DNA of 64,000 nt from contig DAIDAJ010000009.1 of NCBI GenBank assembly GCA_027310665.1, forward strand, positions 54,798 to 118,797. The letters are read 5' to 3'. This DNA comes from Sideroxydans sp. (GTDB taxonomy: Bacteria > Pseudomonadota > Gammaproteobacteria > Burkholderiales > Gallionellaceae). Positions within the stretch are counted from its first letter, which is position 1, and each line of letters opens with the position of its first letter. A program made the translations under genes and the position numbers. The notes beneath the pieces are model-generated. The model had not been told where the DNA came from. It made no database searches and saw nothing but the letters and a program-made list of their open reading frames with translations. Positions 1 to 8,973 of this stretch are shown in pieces.

Positions 1-1341
1 GCGACCTGCACCACCTGCCGGTTTGCCAGATACGCTACTGCGCGGTCCACCACCAGTGCGAGCTTGCCCTGTGGCCGCACGAGCCTGTCCGCCGCCCGCA
101 CGCGGTGCAGATTGGCTGCGGCCCTGCCCCTGCCCGCGTCCGCCCTGGCCGCGGCTCTGTCCGTTTCCACGGTTCTGGCCGTTCAGGATAGGTTCGGCCT
201 TGATGCGCGGATCCGGTTCGAAACCGGGCACTTGCACCACGGGAATTTCGCGCTTGATCAGGCGCTCGATGTCGTGCAGCAGTTTGTGTTCGTCGATGCA
301 CACCAGAGAGCTCGCTTCGCCATTGCTGCCGGCACGGCCGGTGCGTCCGATGCGGTGCACGTAATCCTCCGATACATTGGGCAGTTCATAATTCACGACG
401 TGCGGCAGTTCGGCAATGTCGATGCCGCGCGCAGCGATGTCGGTCGCCACCAGCACTTGCAGTTTGGCGGTCTTGAATTCGGCCAGCGCGCGGGTGCGCG
501 CCGCCTGGCTCTTGTTGCCATGGATTGCCAGCGCCGGGATGCCTTCCTTGTTCAGATGGTCTGCAAGGTTGTTGGCTCCGTGCTTGGTGCGCGTGAATAC
601 CAGCACCTGGAACCAGTTGTGCTCCTTGATGAGATGCGTGAGCAACACGCGCTTCTTCTCGCGATCCACCGGATACACCCGCTGCTCGATCAGCTCGGCG
701 GTCGCATTGCGGCGCGCCACTTCGATCAGCACAGGATTGTTCAGCAGGCCGTCGGCCAATAGTTTGATCTCGTCGGAGAAGGTGGCGGAGAACAGCAGGT
801 TCTGACGCTGCTTGGGCAGCACGGCGAGCACGCGCTTGATGTCACGGATGAAGCCCATGTCCAGCATGCGGTCGGCTTCGTCCAGCACCAGTATCTCGAC
901 GTGCGACAAATCGACCGTCTTCTGTTGCAGGTGATCGAGCAGGCGCCCCGGCGTCGCCACCAGAATGTCGACACGGCCATGTAATTGCTTGATCTGCGGA
1001 TTGATGTTCACACCGCCGAACATCATCATCGATTTGAGCGGCAGGTGCTTGCCGTACAGGCGCACGCTTTCTTCCACCTGGGCGGCGAGTTCGCGTGTCG
1101 GAGTAAGCACCAACGCGCGGATGTGCGTCTTGCCGGAAACCGGCTTGCCCATCAGGCGCTGCAGCAATGGCAGCGTGAATCCGGCAGTCTTGCCGGTGCC
1201 GGTCTGTGCGCCGCCCATCAGGTCGCCGCCCTTCAGAATAACGGGGATAGCCTGCGCCTGGATGGGCGTGGGTTCGGTATAACCGCGCTCGGTAACGGCG
1301 CGAACGAGTTCTTCGGACAAGCCGAGAGATGAAAATGACAT
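1..1341 (-). CDS. rhlE: DEAD-box ATP-dependent RNA helicase, RhlE type (3' end outside window)
   Basis: The product unwinds or remodels RNA duplexes in the cytoplasm, in ribosome assembly or RNA turnover. Reading from the ATG at 1341, all DEAD-box motifs appear in order: a Q motif ending in [10 protein letters not shown], motif [15 protein letters not shown], the VLDEAD box, SAT, then the C-terminal RecA lobe with [12 protein letters not shown] and HRIGRTGR. After about residue 390 it becomes a Gly/Arg/Gln-rich basic tail typical of RhlE, still open at the window edge after 447 codons. I see no partner gene on its upstream side: the next gene is divergent, 251 bp away. The family is certain; RhlE rather than another DEAD-box subfamily is likely, from the short core and basic tail. 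Confidence 0.93.
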   Translation of the reverse strand, partial: MSFSSLGLSEELVRAVTERGYTEPTPIQAQAIPVILKGGDLMGGAQTGTGKTAGFTLPLLQRLMGKPVSGKTHIRALVLTPTRELAAQVEESVRLYGKHLPLKSMMMFGGVNINPQIKQLHGRVDILVATPGRLLDHLQQKTVDLSHVEILVLDEADRMLDMGFIRDIKRVLAVLPKQRQNLLFSATFSDEIKLLADGLLNNPVLIEVARRNATAELIEQRVYPVDREKKRVLLTHLIKEHNWFQVLVFTRTKHGANNLADHLNKEGIPALAIHGNKSQAARTRALAEFKTAKLQVLVATDIAARGIDIAELPHVVNYELPNVSEDYVHRIGRTGRAGSNGEASSLVCIDEHKLLHDIERLIKREIPVVQVPGFEPDPRIKAEPILNGQNRGNGQSRGQGGRGQGQGRSQSAPRAGGGQARAATGQARTGGGPRSSVSGKPAGGAGR

Positions 1342-1592
1342 ATATAACTTTCTTGTTACAAACGGCCTGTCGCCCATGAGGAGCGCCAGTCTGAGGCAGA
1401 ATGAGGTGGGAACTGCGAACCGGGATCGGCGGCGACAACTAGACTGAAACGATATCGCGGCGCGCATTGTAGCATTTTATACTGCAGTTTAATTGCGGCT
1501 GTTCCCTGCCCGCATTATGATGATATGGTTTCCGGTATCGCAAGATTCCATTGCGTTAACCCTGAACCCCTTTTTCATTCAAGGAGAACGTC

Positions 1593-2162
1593 ATGAAAAT
1601 ATCATTTGCAGTTGCAAAATGGCTCGCCATCGCGGCCACGGTCCTGTTCATCGCGGCCTGTTCCAGCACCACGAAAGTGGAAAGCAACCTCGGGATCAAA
1701 GGCGCTCCCGACTGGGTCAACGAGGGCAGCAGCGTCCTTAACGACAAGGATGGACGCCTGTTCCACGGAGTAGGTTCGGCTTCGCCGATGGGGGACATGT
1801 CGCTGCAAAAATCCGTGGCCGATGACCGGGCTCGCGCCGAAGTTGCGCGCGTTTTGTCATCCTACATGGACGTGGTTTCCAGCGACTACATGGATTCCGC
1901 AAAGTCGGGTGGCGCCAATGTGGCGGATGAATCGGTATCGCGCCAGATCAAGAACCTGAGCAAGGTCAACCTGACCGGCGCGAAGATCATCGGTTCCTGG
2001 CGCGACCCTAAGAGCAATATCATCTATTCCATCGCCGAACTGGACATGAAGCATGTCAAAGACACGCTGAGCGGCGTGCAGGAGATGGACTCCGATCTGA
2101 AACGCTATATCGAAACCCATGCGGACAATATTTTTGACCGCGTCGCCAAGGAGAAAAAATAA
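1593..2162 (+). CDS. LPP20-family outer-membrane lipoprotein
   Basis: The 189-aa protein starts with a lipoprotein signal peptide whose lipobox IAAC gives a lipidated Cys23 followed by Ser, so outer-membrane sorting is expected. The mature part has the LPP20 pattern: APDWVNEG, then a GVGSAS turn, then an amphipathic helix (DDRARAEVARVLSSYM) and a beta-rich end (GSWRDPKSNIIYSIAELD). LPP20 domains also form FlgP and parts of FlgT, accessory proteins of the flagellar outer-membrane rings. A good AAGGAG site precedes the ATG. It is the first gene of four consecutive lipoprotein genes and its stop overlaps the start of the next. Its paralogue is the fourth gene. The exact function is unknown. Confidence 0.85.
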   Translation: MKISFAVAKWLAIAATVLFIAACSSTTKVESNLGIKGAPDWVNEGSSVLNDKDGRLFHGVGSASPMGDMSLQKSVADDRARAEVARVLSSYMDVVSSDYMDSAKSGGANVADESVSRQIKNLSKVNLTGAKIIGSWRDPKSNIIYSIAELDMKHVKDTLSGVQEMDSDLKRYIETHADNIFDRVAKEKK

Positions 2163-2773
2163 TGAGCAGGTCCATGTTTTCAACAAAATCGGCTGTTGTA
2201 GTGTTGTTCCTGGCATTGTTTGCAAGCGGTTGCTCGACCGAGGTGCAACGGGTTGATGCAAGCAAGGCGATAGACCTCAGCGGCGCGTGGAATGACACGG
2301 ACTCCCAGCTGGTGGCGGAAGAAATGATGAAAGACGTGCTGAACCGCGTCTGGATCGACGACTTCAACCGTGAACACAAGCGGCAACCTGCCGTGATCGT
2401 GGGTGAAGTTCGCAACCTCAGCAACGAGCACATCAACGTCAATACATTTGTTTCTGAATTGGAGCGCCACCTGATCAATTCGGGACGAGTGCAGTTTGTC
2501 GCATCATCCACCGAGCGGCAGGAAATCCGCGATGAGCGCAAAGACCAGGACCTGAATGCCAGCGAGGCCACGCGCAAAGCGATGGGCCAGGAGAAAGGCG
2601 CCGACTTCATGCTGAAAGGCACCATCAACACCATCATCGACGTCTCCGGCAAAACTCAACTGCGTTACTACCAGGTGGATCTGAACCTGATCAGCCTGGC
2701 AGATAACCGCCTGGTATGGATGGGACAGAAAAAGATCAAGAAACTGGTGGAGCGCAGCACGCTGACCTTCTAG
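2162..2773 (+). CDS. lpoB: Penicillin-binding protein activator LpoB-like lipoprotein
   Basis: The 203-aa lipoprotein has lipobox ASGC (Cys24, then Ser), so it should sit in the outer membrane. The mature sequence matches LpoB: a short linker, then a compact domain with RVWIDDFNREH, PAVIVGEVRN, NVNTFVSELERHLINSGRVQFV and GADFMLKGTINTI. LpoB reaches through the peptidoglycan to stimulate PBP1b. The linker here is shorter than in enterobacterial LpoB. The start overlaps the preceding stop by one base, implying translational coupling. Because its neighbours are LPP20 proteins, a FlgO-like role (a lipoprotein of similar fold beside FlgP) is an alternative to PBP activation. Confidence 0.82.
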   Translation: MSRSMFSTKSAVVVLFLALFASGCSTEVQRVDASKAIDLSGAWNDTDSQLVAEEMMKDVLNRVWIDDFNREHKRQPAVIVGEVRNLSNEHINVNTFVSELERHLINSGRVQFVASSTERQEIRDERKDQDLNASEATRKAMGQEKGADFMLKGTINTIIDVSGKTQLRYYQVDLNLISLADNRLVWMGQKKIKKLVERSTLTF

Positions 2774-2822
2774 TCCGGAAATGCTTCGGTTCCCGACTCC
2801 CGCCCTGCTCCTGCGCGGCAGG

Positions 2823-4214
2823 ATGGAAAACCTGCCGCACTGCGGCAGGTTTTGTGTCTGGCTGGCCGCATGGACCTGCATCCTGGCCTTGAACGGATGT
2901 GCAACTTACAGCAACTCGTTCACGACCGTCGAACACCAGCTGGAAAAGCAGCAGTACGACGACGCCCTGAAGACGATCGACAAGCAGTCCAAGGACAAGA
3001 AGGATCATGTGCTGTATCTGCTCAACAAAGGCATGGTGCTGCGCATGAAGCGCGACTTTGTGGCGTCCAACGAATCCCTGGAGGCCGCCAAGCATGAGAT
3101 GGAAAACCTGTATGCCGCCAGCGTCAGCCAGAACGCATTGTCCTTCGTGATCAACGATGCAACCGTCAGCTACGCCGGTGACGATTACGAGCAGGTACTG
3201 GTGCACCTGTACATGGCGCTCAATTATCTGGAACTGGGCCAGCCTTATGAAGCCCGGGTCGAGGCCCAGCAGATCGATATCAAGCTGCGCGAAATCGAGG
3301 AGAAGATACCCGGCAGCAAGTTCACCGAGGATGCCCTTTCGGAATATCTCTCCGGCCTGATCTATGACGAACTGGGTGAATGGAGCGATGCCATGATCTC
3401 CTACCGCAAGGCGTATGAAGCCTACAAGAAATACCAGGTCAATTTTTCCGTGCCCATGCCGACCATGCTCAAATTCGATCTGGTGCGGCTGGCGCAGCGG
3501 GAAGGCCTGACTGACGAGCTTGCCCGTTACGAAAAGGAATTCGGCATAACTCCCGCGAAAAGGAATACGGCCGACAGCAACCCCGAAGGCGAGCTGGTTT
3601 TTGTGCTGAACAGCGGCCTGGCACCCATCAAGCGGGAACGAGTCATCCGCACCTTCGCGCCTCCTCCTTCGACTATCGTGAGTGCGCGCAGACGGGCCGA
3701 GTACATGGAGCAGCCTACCCCACCAGTAATGGTCGACATCGCGCTGCCCTATTACGAATCGCGCCCCAACAGGGTGGCCGGCGCCCGTATCAGCGTTTCC
3801 GGCAGGCAGGCCGATACCCAAATGATGGAAAACATCGATGCCATCGCACGCGCCAGCCTGAATGCGCGCATGCCCGCCATCACGGCCCGCGCCATCGCAC
3901 GCGCAGTTGCCAAGGGAACGATACAGGAGTCCGTGGACAGGGCAGGACAAAACAGGGATGACCCGGCGGTACAGCTGATCGGCTCATTGCTCGTACGGGT
4001 CGCCGCGATCGCGACCGAACGCGCCGACACCCGCAGCTGGCTGACATTGCCAGCCGACGTCCAGATGGCCCGGCTTCCCCTGCCGCCCGGGACTTATGAC
4101 GTGACCGTCGAACTGCTCGGAAACAACGGTCAAGTGATAGAAACCAATGTGTTCCCGCAAGTCGCCATCCGCAAGGAACACAAGACTTACCTGAGCCAGC
4201 ATACAATGCCATAA
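2823..4214 (+). CDS. COG3014-like TPR-type lipoprotein
   Basis: The third lipoprotein of the operon, 463 aa from the ATG at 2823 (an in-frame ATG also exists at 2781). The signal peptide ends in lipobox LNGC (Cys26), followed by Ala. The first half is helical and TPR-like (QYDDALKTIDKQ, YMALNYLELGQPYEARVEAQQ, GEWSDAMISYRKAYEAYKK). The second half is beta-rich, ending in PLPPGTYDVTVELLGNNGQ. This is the architecture of the uncharacterised COG3014 lipoproteins, which are often encoded beside LpoB-like proteins. A 12-bp perfect hairpin covers codons 2-11, so the N-terminal residues are constrained by it. Function is unknown; an outer-membrane scaffold or assembly role is an inference. Confidence 0.8.
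   Translation: MENLPHCGRFCVWLAAWTCILALNGCATYSNSFTTVEHQLEKQQYDDALKTIDKQSKDKKDHVLYLLNKGMVLRMKRDFVASNESLEAAKHEMENLYAASVSQNALSFVINDATVSYAGDDYEQVLVHLYMALNYLELGQPYEARVEAQQIDIKLREIEEKIPGSKFTEDALSEYLSGLIYDELGEWSDAMISYRKAYEAYKKYQVNFSVPMPTMLKFDLVRLAQREGLTDELARYEKEFGITPAKRNTADSNPEGELVFVLNSGLAPIKRERVIRTFAPPPSTIVSARRRAEYMEQPTPPVMVDIALPYYESRPNRVAGARISVSGRQADTQMMENIDAIARASLNARMPAITARAIARAVAKGTIQESVDRAGQNRDDPAVQLIGSLLVRVAAIATERADTRSWLTLPADVQMARLPLPPGTYDVTVELLGNNGQVIETNVFPQVAIRKEHKTYLSQHTMP
2827..2853 (+). terminator. Perfect hairpin with T-rich 3' side at the start of the COG3014-like gene
   Basis: Twelve bases at 2827-2838 (AAAACCTGCCGC) are perfectly complementary to 2842-2853 across a 3-base loop, followed by TTTTGTGT. 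It resembles an intrinsic terminator or attenuator after lpoB, yet it lies inside the signal-peptide codons of the next gene. It may lower transcription of the two downstream lipoproteins. The broken T-tract makes full termination doubtful. Confidence 0.5.
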
Positions 4215-4238
4215 CCATCACGTAATCAGGAGACGAAA

Positions 4239-5249
4239 ATGAAACTCTCTACCTTTGCCGTATTTGCCGTGACCCTCTCTTTTCTTTCCGGATGTGCCAG
4301 CCAGCCGGCCGTACCCGACTGGGTATCCGGTGAAAGCGCCAAGTACAAGAACGATCAATACCTGATCGGCCGCGGGAGCGCCGATGCGCAAGAGGAAGCG
4401 AAGGATCGTGCCCGTGCCGATGTCGCCAAGGTATTTCAGGTTGCTGTAGTCGCAAACACTGACGATACGCAGCGTTCCAAATCCGACTCCTCCGGCGCGG
4501 TGCAATTCGAGGAACAAGCCTCGCGCCACATCAGCACGAGCACCGACCAGATCATCAGCGGCATCCAGATCGCGGACATGTGGAAAAACCCGGCCAACGG
4601 CAACGTTCATGTACTGGCGGTCCTGCCGCGCCTGCAAACGGCAACCAGCCTGCGCCAGCAAATCGGCGAACTCGATGATGCCACCCGCGACTATGTCGCT
4701 CAATCGCGCAAGGAAGACGACCTGTTCCTGAAAATTGCCGCTGCCAGCCACGCACTGGAAACGCAACTGGAACGCGACGGGTTGCAAAAGAATCTGCAGG
4801 TTGTGGATATCACCGGTCGCGGGGTTGAGCCGCAATGGAACAGCGACAAGCTCAAGGCCGATCTGGGGGATCTGCTGAAACGAGTCAGCATTGCACCACG
4901 TGTGGCGCCCGGTTCACCCGCGGGATTGGAGGAAATCGTGGCCGGGGCGTTGGCAAGAGCCGGTTTCATGCCGGATACCGGCGATCATCCCGCCTACGTG
5001 CTGCAAGCCCGCATGAATCTGAACGATCTGGGATTAATAGACGGTTGGTACTGGCAGCGCGGCAATCTGGAAATCACCCTGACCGAAACAGCCAATAACC
5101 GGGTACGCGGAACCAAGCAATGGAGTATCAAAGGCAACGCCCAGAATACGGCCGAAGCGGTTCAGCGCGCCATGGACCAAGCCGACGCCATTTTGAAACG
5201 CGAACTGGGCGATACGATCATCGGCATGGCAACTGCACGGCAAGAGTAG
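4239..5249 (+). CDS. LPP20-family lipoprotein, longer paralogue
   Basis: The 336-aa lipoprotein has lipobox LSGC (Cys19), followed by Ala. Its first 170 residues repeat the LPP20 plan of the first gene in the operon: VPDWVSG, LIGRGSA, EEAKDRARADVAKVFQVAV, then a SGIQIADMWKNPANGNVHVLAVL strand pair. The C-terminal half adds a second alpha/beta region (EIVAGALARAGFMPDTG, YVLQARMNLNDLG, TKQWSIKGNAQNTAEAV). An AGGAGACGAAA site precedes the ATG. It closes the operon and is convergent with ychF. Domain assignment is by visible similarity to the first gene; the function of the C-terminal part is not recognised. Confidence 0.82.
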   Translation: MKLSTFAVFAVTLSFLSGCASQPAVPDWVSGESAKYKNDQYLIGRGSADAQEEAKDRARADVAKVFQVAVVANTDDTQRSKSDSSGAVQFEEQASRHISTSTDQIISGIQIADMWKNPANGNVHVLAVLPRLQTATSLRQQIGELDDATRDYVAQSRKEDDLFLKIAAASHALETQLERDGLQKNLQVVDITGRGVEPQWNSDKLKADLGDLLKRVSIAPRVAPGSPAGLEEIVAGALARAGFMPDTGDHPAYVLQARMNLNDLGLIDGWYWQRGNLEITLTETANNRVRGTKQWSIKGNAQNTAEAVQRAMDQADAILKRELGDTIIGMATARQE

Positions 5250-5264
5250 CTTTTACAGCTCCGA

Positions 5265-6356
5265 TCAAACGTTGAACAGGAAATTCATCACGTCGCCGTC
5301 CTGCACGACGTAGTCTTTCCCTTCCACGCGCATCTTTCCCTTTTCTTTTGCGCCCGCTTCACCGCCACAGGCGATGAAGTCGGCGTAGGAAATGGTCTGC
5401 GCACGGATGAATCCCTTCTCGAAATCCGTGTGGATCACGCCCGCCGCCTGCGGCGCGGTGTCGCCCTTGTGGATGGTCCATGCGCGCACTTCCTTCACGC
5501 CGGCCGTGAAATAGGTCTGCAGGCCCAGCAGCTCGTAGCCGGTGCGGATCAGGCGATTCAAGCCGGGCTCGTCCAGGCCGAGGTCGGCGAGGAACTCCTT
5601 TTTGTCTGCCTCCTCCAAGTCGGCCAGTTCGGCTTCGATCTTCGCGCACAGCGCCACGACCGGCGCGCCTTCTTTCGCCGCGTGCTCGCGCAGGCGATCC
5701 AGATGCGGGTTATTCTCGAAGCCGTCTTCCAGCACGTTGCCGACATACATCGCGGGCTTGATGGTAAGCAGGCACAGCGGTTTGATGAGCTGCTTTTCTT
5801 CGTCGCTCAAACCGAATGTACGGGCCGGCTTGCCTTCGTTCAGGTGAGGCAGCAGCCGCTCCAGCACAGCCACCAGTTTCTGCGCATCCTTGTCGCCGGA
5901 CTTGGCCTTCTTGCCGTCGCGCTGGATGGTACGCTCAACCACGGCCAGGTCGGCCAGCGCCAGTTCGGTGAGGATGACTTCGATGTCGGAGATCGGGTCG
6001 ACCTTGCCGGCCACATGTACCACGTTGGGATCGTCGAAGCAGCGCACGACGTTGACGATGGCATCGGTCTCGCGGATGTTGGCAAGGAACTGGTTGCCCA
6101 AGCCTTCTCCCTTGGACGCACCAGCAACCAGGCCGGCGATGTCGACGAACTCGACGATGGCCGGCTGCATGCGTTGCGGATTGACGATCTTCGCCAGCTC
6201 GGCCATGCGCGGATCGGGCACCTCGACGATGCCGACGTTGGGCTCGATAGTGCAGAAAGGGTAATTTTCTGCAGCGATGCCCGCCTTGGTGAGCGCGTTG
6301 AACAGCGTGGATTTACCCACGTTAGGGAGGCCGACGATACCGCATTTCAAACTCAT
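5265..6356 (-). CDS. ychF: Redox-responsive ATPase/GTPase YchF
   Basis: An Obg-family P-loop protein of 363 aa, the usual length. The P-loop GLPNVGKST is at residues 9-17 and switch region VDIAGLV follows. The normal NKxD specificity motif is absent, as expected for the ATP-preferring YchF group. The C-terminal TGS domain includes [13 protein letters not shown]. YchF binds ribosomes and modulates translation and the oxidative-stress response. It lies downstream of pth on the same strand, a conserved pairing, but a paired palindromic repeat separates the two genes here. Confidence 0.97.
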   Translation of the reverse strand: MSLKCGIVGLPNVGKSTLFNALTKAGIAAENYPFCTIEPNVGIVEVPDPRMAELAKIVNPQRMQPAIVEFVDIAGLVAGASKGEGLGNQFLANIRETDAIVNVVRCFDDPNVVHVAGKVDPISDIEVILTELALADLAVVERTIQRDGKKAKSGDKDAQKLVAVLERLLPHLNEGKPARTFGLSDEEKQLIKPLCLLTIKPAMYVGNVLEDGFENNPHLDRLREHAAKEGAPVVALCAKIEAELADLEEADKKEFLADLGLDEPGLNRLIRTGYELLGLQTYFTAGVKEVRAWTIHKGDTAPQAAGVIHTDFEKGFIRAQTISYADFIACGGEAGAKEKGKMRVEGKDYVVQDGDVMNFLFNV

Positions 6357-6374
6357 GATTGTTTCCTCTTAAAC

Positions 6375-6454
6375 AGGATACGGGATTCGGGATACGGGAT
6401 ACAGTCGGCACGGCGCACCGCTTGCTGTATCCCGTATCCTGTATCCTGAATCCT
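6375..6454. repeat. Paired inverted repeat built from GGATACG-type heptamers
   Basis: The left arm 6375-6404 consists of tandem heptamers (GGATACG, GGATTCG, GGATACG, GGATACA). The right arm 6425-6454 is its reverse complement, with the inner 15 bases perfect and four mismatches in the outer half. The spacer is 20 bases. The last two bases overlap the stop codon of pth. It can form a long hairpin in the pth-ychF mRNA. It resembles the short GGATTCG-type intergenic repeats of other proteobacteria. No second copy is visible in this window. Confidence 0.8.
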
Positions 6455-7031
6455 AATTGCTATGCAATTTAAGCATCGCTGCTTCCATTTTTCCTTCGAT
6501 GACCGGCGCCGCGACATCCAGTGCGCGTTTCAGCGCTTCATCGATCAAGACCTGCTCTTCCTTGCGCGGCGCGTTAAGCACGTAATTCACCACTTCCGAG
6601 CGCTCGCCGGGGTGACCGATGCCGATGCGCAGGCGCCAGAAATCCTTGGTACCGAGATGCGCGATGATATCTTTCAGGCCGTTGTGTCCGCCATGCCCGC
6701 CGCCCAGCTTGAGCTTCGCGCTGCCCGGAGGCAGGTCGAGCTCGTCATGCACGACCAGTATCTGGTCCGGCAATATCTTGTAAAACAGCGCCAGCGCGAC
6801 CACTGCCCGCCCGCTTACATTCATGAAAGTCTGCGGCTTGAGCAGACTGGTTTCATGCCCATGCACAGTGGCACGTGCAACCAGGCCGTGAAACTTGTTG
6901 TCGGATTTGAAATTGGCGCCGTGCATGCGCGCAAGTTCATCCACCCACCAGAACCCAGCGTTATGGCGTGTGGCTTCGTATTCCCTGCCGGGGTTGCCCA
7001 GCCCGACGATCAGCTTGATTGGTTCGCTCAT
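6453..7031 (-). CDS. pth: Peptidyl-tRNA hydrolase
   Basis: Releases peptides from prematurely dissociated peptidyl-tRNA, recycling tRNA. The 192-aa product has Asn13, catalytic His23 (in TRHNAGF), the FMNVSG segment, the catalytic Asp of HDELDLPPG, and [14 protein letters not shown] start it at the ATG at 7031 ([15 protein letters not shown]) rather than the in-frame ATG at 7049, because the latter lies inside the rplY terminator hairpin. It follows rplY, the standard ribosome-linked arrangement, with a terminator between them. Confidence 0.97.
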   Translation of the reverse strand: MSEPIKLIVGLGNPGREYEATRHNAGFWWVDELARMHGANFKSDNKFHGLVARATVHGHETSLLKPQTFMNVSGRAVVALALFYKILPDQILVVHDELDLPPGSAKLKLGGGHGGHNGLKDIIAHLGTKDFWRLRIGIGHPGERSEVVNYVLNAPRKEEQVLIDEALKRALDVAAPVIEGKMEAAMLKLHSN

Positions 7032-7035
7032 AATG

Positions 7036-7073
7036 AAAAAACCCGCCATGCACCGTTAGATCGCATGGCGGGT
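7036..7073 (-). terminator. Rho-independent terminator after rplY
   Basis: On the minus strand a perfect 10-bp stem (7063-7072 with 7042-7051, core GCATGGCGGG) with an 11-base loop is followed by a run of six T. It sits between the rplY stop and the pth start codon, so it probably reduces read-through from rplY into pth. Confidence 0.88.
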
Positions 7074-7088
7074 CGTACAGTTTGCAGA

Positions 7089-7766
7089 TTACTTCTTGGC
7101 GTCTGCTGCGGGCTTCGCTGCGGCAGCTGCAGGAGCAGCGGCCGCTGTTGCGGCGGCAGATGCAGCTTCGGAAGCAGCGGCTTCAGCGGCAGCCTCGACA
7201 TGTCCGCGCGGTACCTGCACCGTCGCCACGGCATCGCTGGCGTGGTGGTGACCCGAAACCTCGACGCCCTTGGGCAGCTTGATGTCGGAGACGTGGATGG
7301 AGTGACCCAGATCCAGAGCGGCCAGATCCACTTCGATCGCCGCGGGCAGATCGGCCGGCAAGCAGGTGATTTCCAGGTCGTTCAATACGTGACTGATGAT
7401 GCCGCCGCCGGTCTTCACGCCCGGGGCGATGTCCGCGTTGATGAAGTGCAACGGCACCTTCATGTGGATCTTCTTCTTCGCATCGACGCGCTGGAAGTCG
7501 ATATGCAACACTTGCTGGCGGAACGGGTGCATCTGGAAGTCACGCAGGAGAACGGACTGCTTCTTGCCGTCCAGATCCAGCGACAGGATCGATGCGTGGA
7601 ACGCTTCGTTGCGCAGTGCGTAATACAATGTATTGTGATCGAGTTCGATCATGGATGCCTCGCCTGTGCCATAAACGATGCCAGGGACGCGATTCGTCTT
7701 GCGCAGACGGCGGCTCGCACCCGTTCCTTGCGCTTTGCGTGTTGTTGCTGCGATTTCGATAGCCAT
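7089..7766 (-). CDS. rplY: 50S ribosomal protein L25, long Ctc form
   Basis: Binds 5S rRNA in the large ribosomal subunit. At 225 aa it is the long TL5/Ctc type: an N-terminal L25 domain ([40 protein letters not shown]) and a C-terminal beta domain ([27 protein letters not shown]). It ends in a low-complexity Ala/Lys-rich tail from about residue 185 that is likely disordered. It lies just downstream of prs, as in many proteobacteria. Confidence 0.97.
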   Translation of the reverse strand: MAIEIAATTRKAQGTGASRRLRKTNRVPGIVYGTGEASMIELDHNTLYYALRNEAFHASILSLDLDGKKQSVLLRDFQMHPFRQQVLHIDFQRVDAKKKIHMKVPLHFINADIAPGVKTGGGIISHVLNDLEITCLPADLPAAIEVDLAALDLGHSIHVSDIKLPKGVEVSGHHHASDAVATVQVPRGHVEAAAEAAASEAASAAATAAAAPAAAAAKPAADAKK

Positions 7767-7848
7767 TTTACTTCTCCACTTCTAGTGAAGCTCTCCGCGA
7801 CCAGAGGGCTTCGGGTTGCGCGATGACCAACATGGCCATCGCAAATTC

Positions 7849-8796
7849 TCAGTCCATGAACAGCGAACTGACCGACTCTTCCGCATTGATTCGACGCATG
7901 GTTTCAGCCATCAGTTCGGCCACGCTCAGCTGGCGGATGCGTTTGCAGTTGCGCGCTTCTTCGCGCAGCGGGATGGTGTCGGTCACCACCAGCTCGTCGA
8001 TCGCGGATTTTTCCAGACGTTCGATCGCCGGACCGGACAGCACCGGATGGGTACAGTAGGCGATCACCCGCTCGGCGCCCTTTTCTTTCAAGGCATTGGC
8101 CGCTTCGCACAAGGTGTTTGCCGTATCCACCATGTCGTCCATGATGATGCAGGTGCGCCCGGCAACGTCGCCGATGATGTTCATCACCTTGGCTACATTG
8201 GGCTTCGGACGGCGCTTGTCGATGATCGCCAGGTCCGATTCCAGGCGCTTCGCCAGCGCACGGGCACGCACCACACCGCCCACATCGGGCGAAACCACCA
8301 CCAGGTTCTGGAAGTTCTGCTTCCATACATCCGACAGCAGGATAGGCGCGGCATAGATATTGTCCACCGGGATATCGAAGAAACCCTGGATCTGGTCGGA
8401 GTGCAAGTCCATGGTCAGCAGGCGGTCGACGCCGACGCCGACCAGCATGTCCGCCACCACCTTGGCGGTGATCGCCACGCGCGCGGAGCGCGGACGGCGG
8501 TCCTGGCGGGCATAGCCGAAATACGGCAATGCCGCGGTAATACGGGCTGCCGAGGCGCGCTTCAGCGCATCCACCATCACCATCACTTCCATCAGGCTGT
8601 CGTTGGTCGGCACGGAAGTGGACTGCAGCACGAACACGTCCTTGCCGCGCACATGCTCGAGGATCTCGACCATCACTTCGCCGTCGGAGAAACGGCCCAC
8701 CGTGGCGCGACCGAGATGGATGTGCAGATGCTTCGCCACGTCTTGCGCGAGCTTGGGATTGGCATTGCCGGTGAAGACCATCATGTCGCCGGACAT
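7849..8796 (-). CDS. prs: Ribose-phosphate pyrophosphokinase
   Basis: Makes PRPP from ribose-5-phosphate and ATP for nucleotide, His and Trp synthesis. At 315 aa it has the family length. Visible motifs are [11 protein letters not shown], the metal-binding stretch [27 protein letters not shown], and the PRPP loop [11 protein letters not shown] use the ATG at 8796; the internal ATGs at codons 5 and 6 are possible alternatives. It is preceded by tRNA-Gln and ispE in the conserved ispE-tRNA-prs-rplY-pth order. Confidence 0.97.
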   Translation of the reverse strand: MSGDMMVFTGNANPKLAQDVAKHLHIHLGRATVGRFSDGEVMVEILEHVRGKDVFVLQSTSVPTNDSLMEVMVMVDALKRASAARITAALPYFGYARQDRRPRSARVAITAKVVADMLVGVGVDRLLTMDLHSDQIQGFFDIPVDNIYAAPILLSDVWKQNFQNLVVVSPDVGGVVRARALAKRLESDLAIIDKRRPKPNVAKVMNIIGDVAGRTCIIMDDMVDTANTLCEAANALKEKGAERVIAYCTHPVLSGPAIERLEKSAIDELVVTDTIPLREEARNCKRIRQLSVAELMAETMRRINAEESVSSLFMD

Positions 8797-8854
8797 GAGT
8801 ACCTCGCAAATTTAAAATGGGCGCGAACGCCCATCATGACTTCATTGAAGAATC

Positions 8855-8929
8855 TGGCTGGGGAGGTAGGGATCGAACCTACGAATGTCGGAATCAAAAT
8901 CCGATGCCTTACCACTTGGCGACTCCCCA
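8855..8929 (-). tRNA. tRNA-Gln (anticodon TTG)
   Basis: The minus strand folds as a complete 75-nt tRNA with encoded CCA: acceptor TGGGGAG paired with CTCCCCA, D-loop AAGTGGTAA, anticodon arm TCGGA-TTTTGAT-TCCGA with TTG at positions 34-36, T-loop GGTTCGATCC, and 3' GCCA. Between ispE and prs this is the usual place for tRNA-Gln in betaproteobacteria. Confidence 0.97.
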
Positions 8930-8973
8930 ATTAACTGCTCAGAAGCCGTTTAAACCACTGCTTGCGCTACGTT

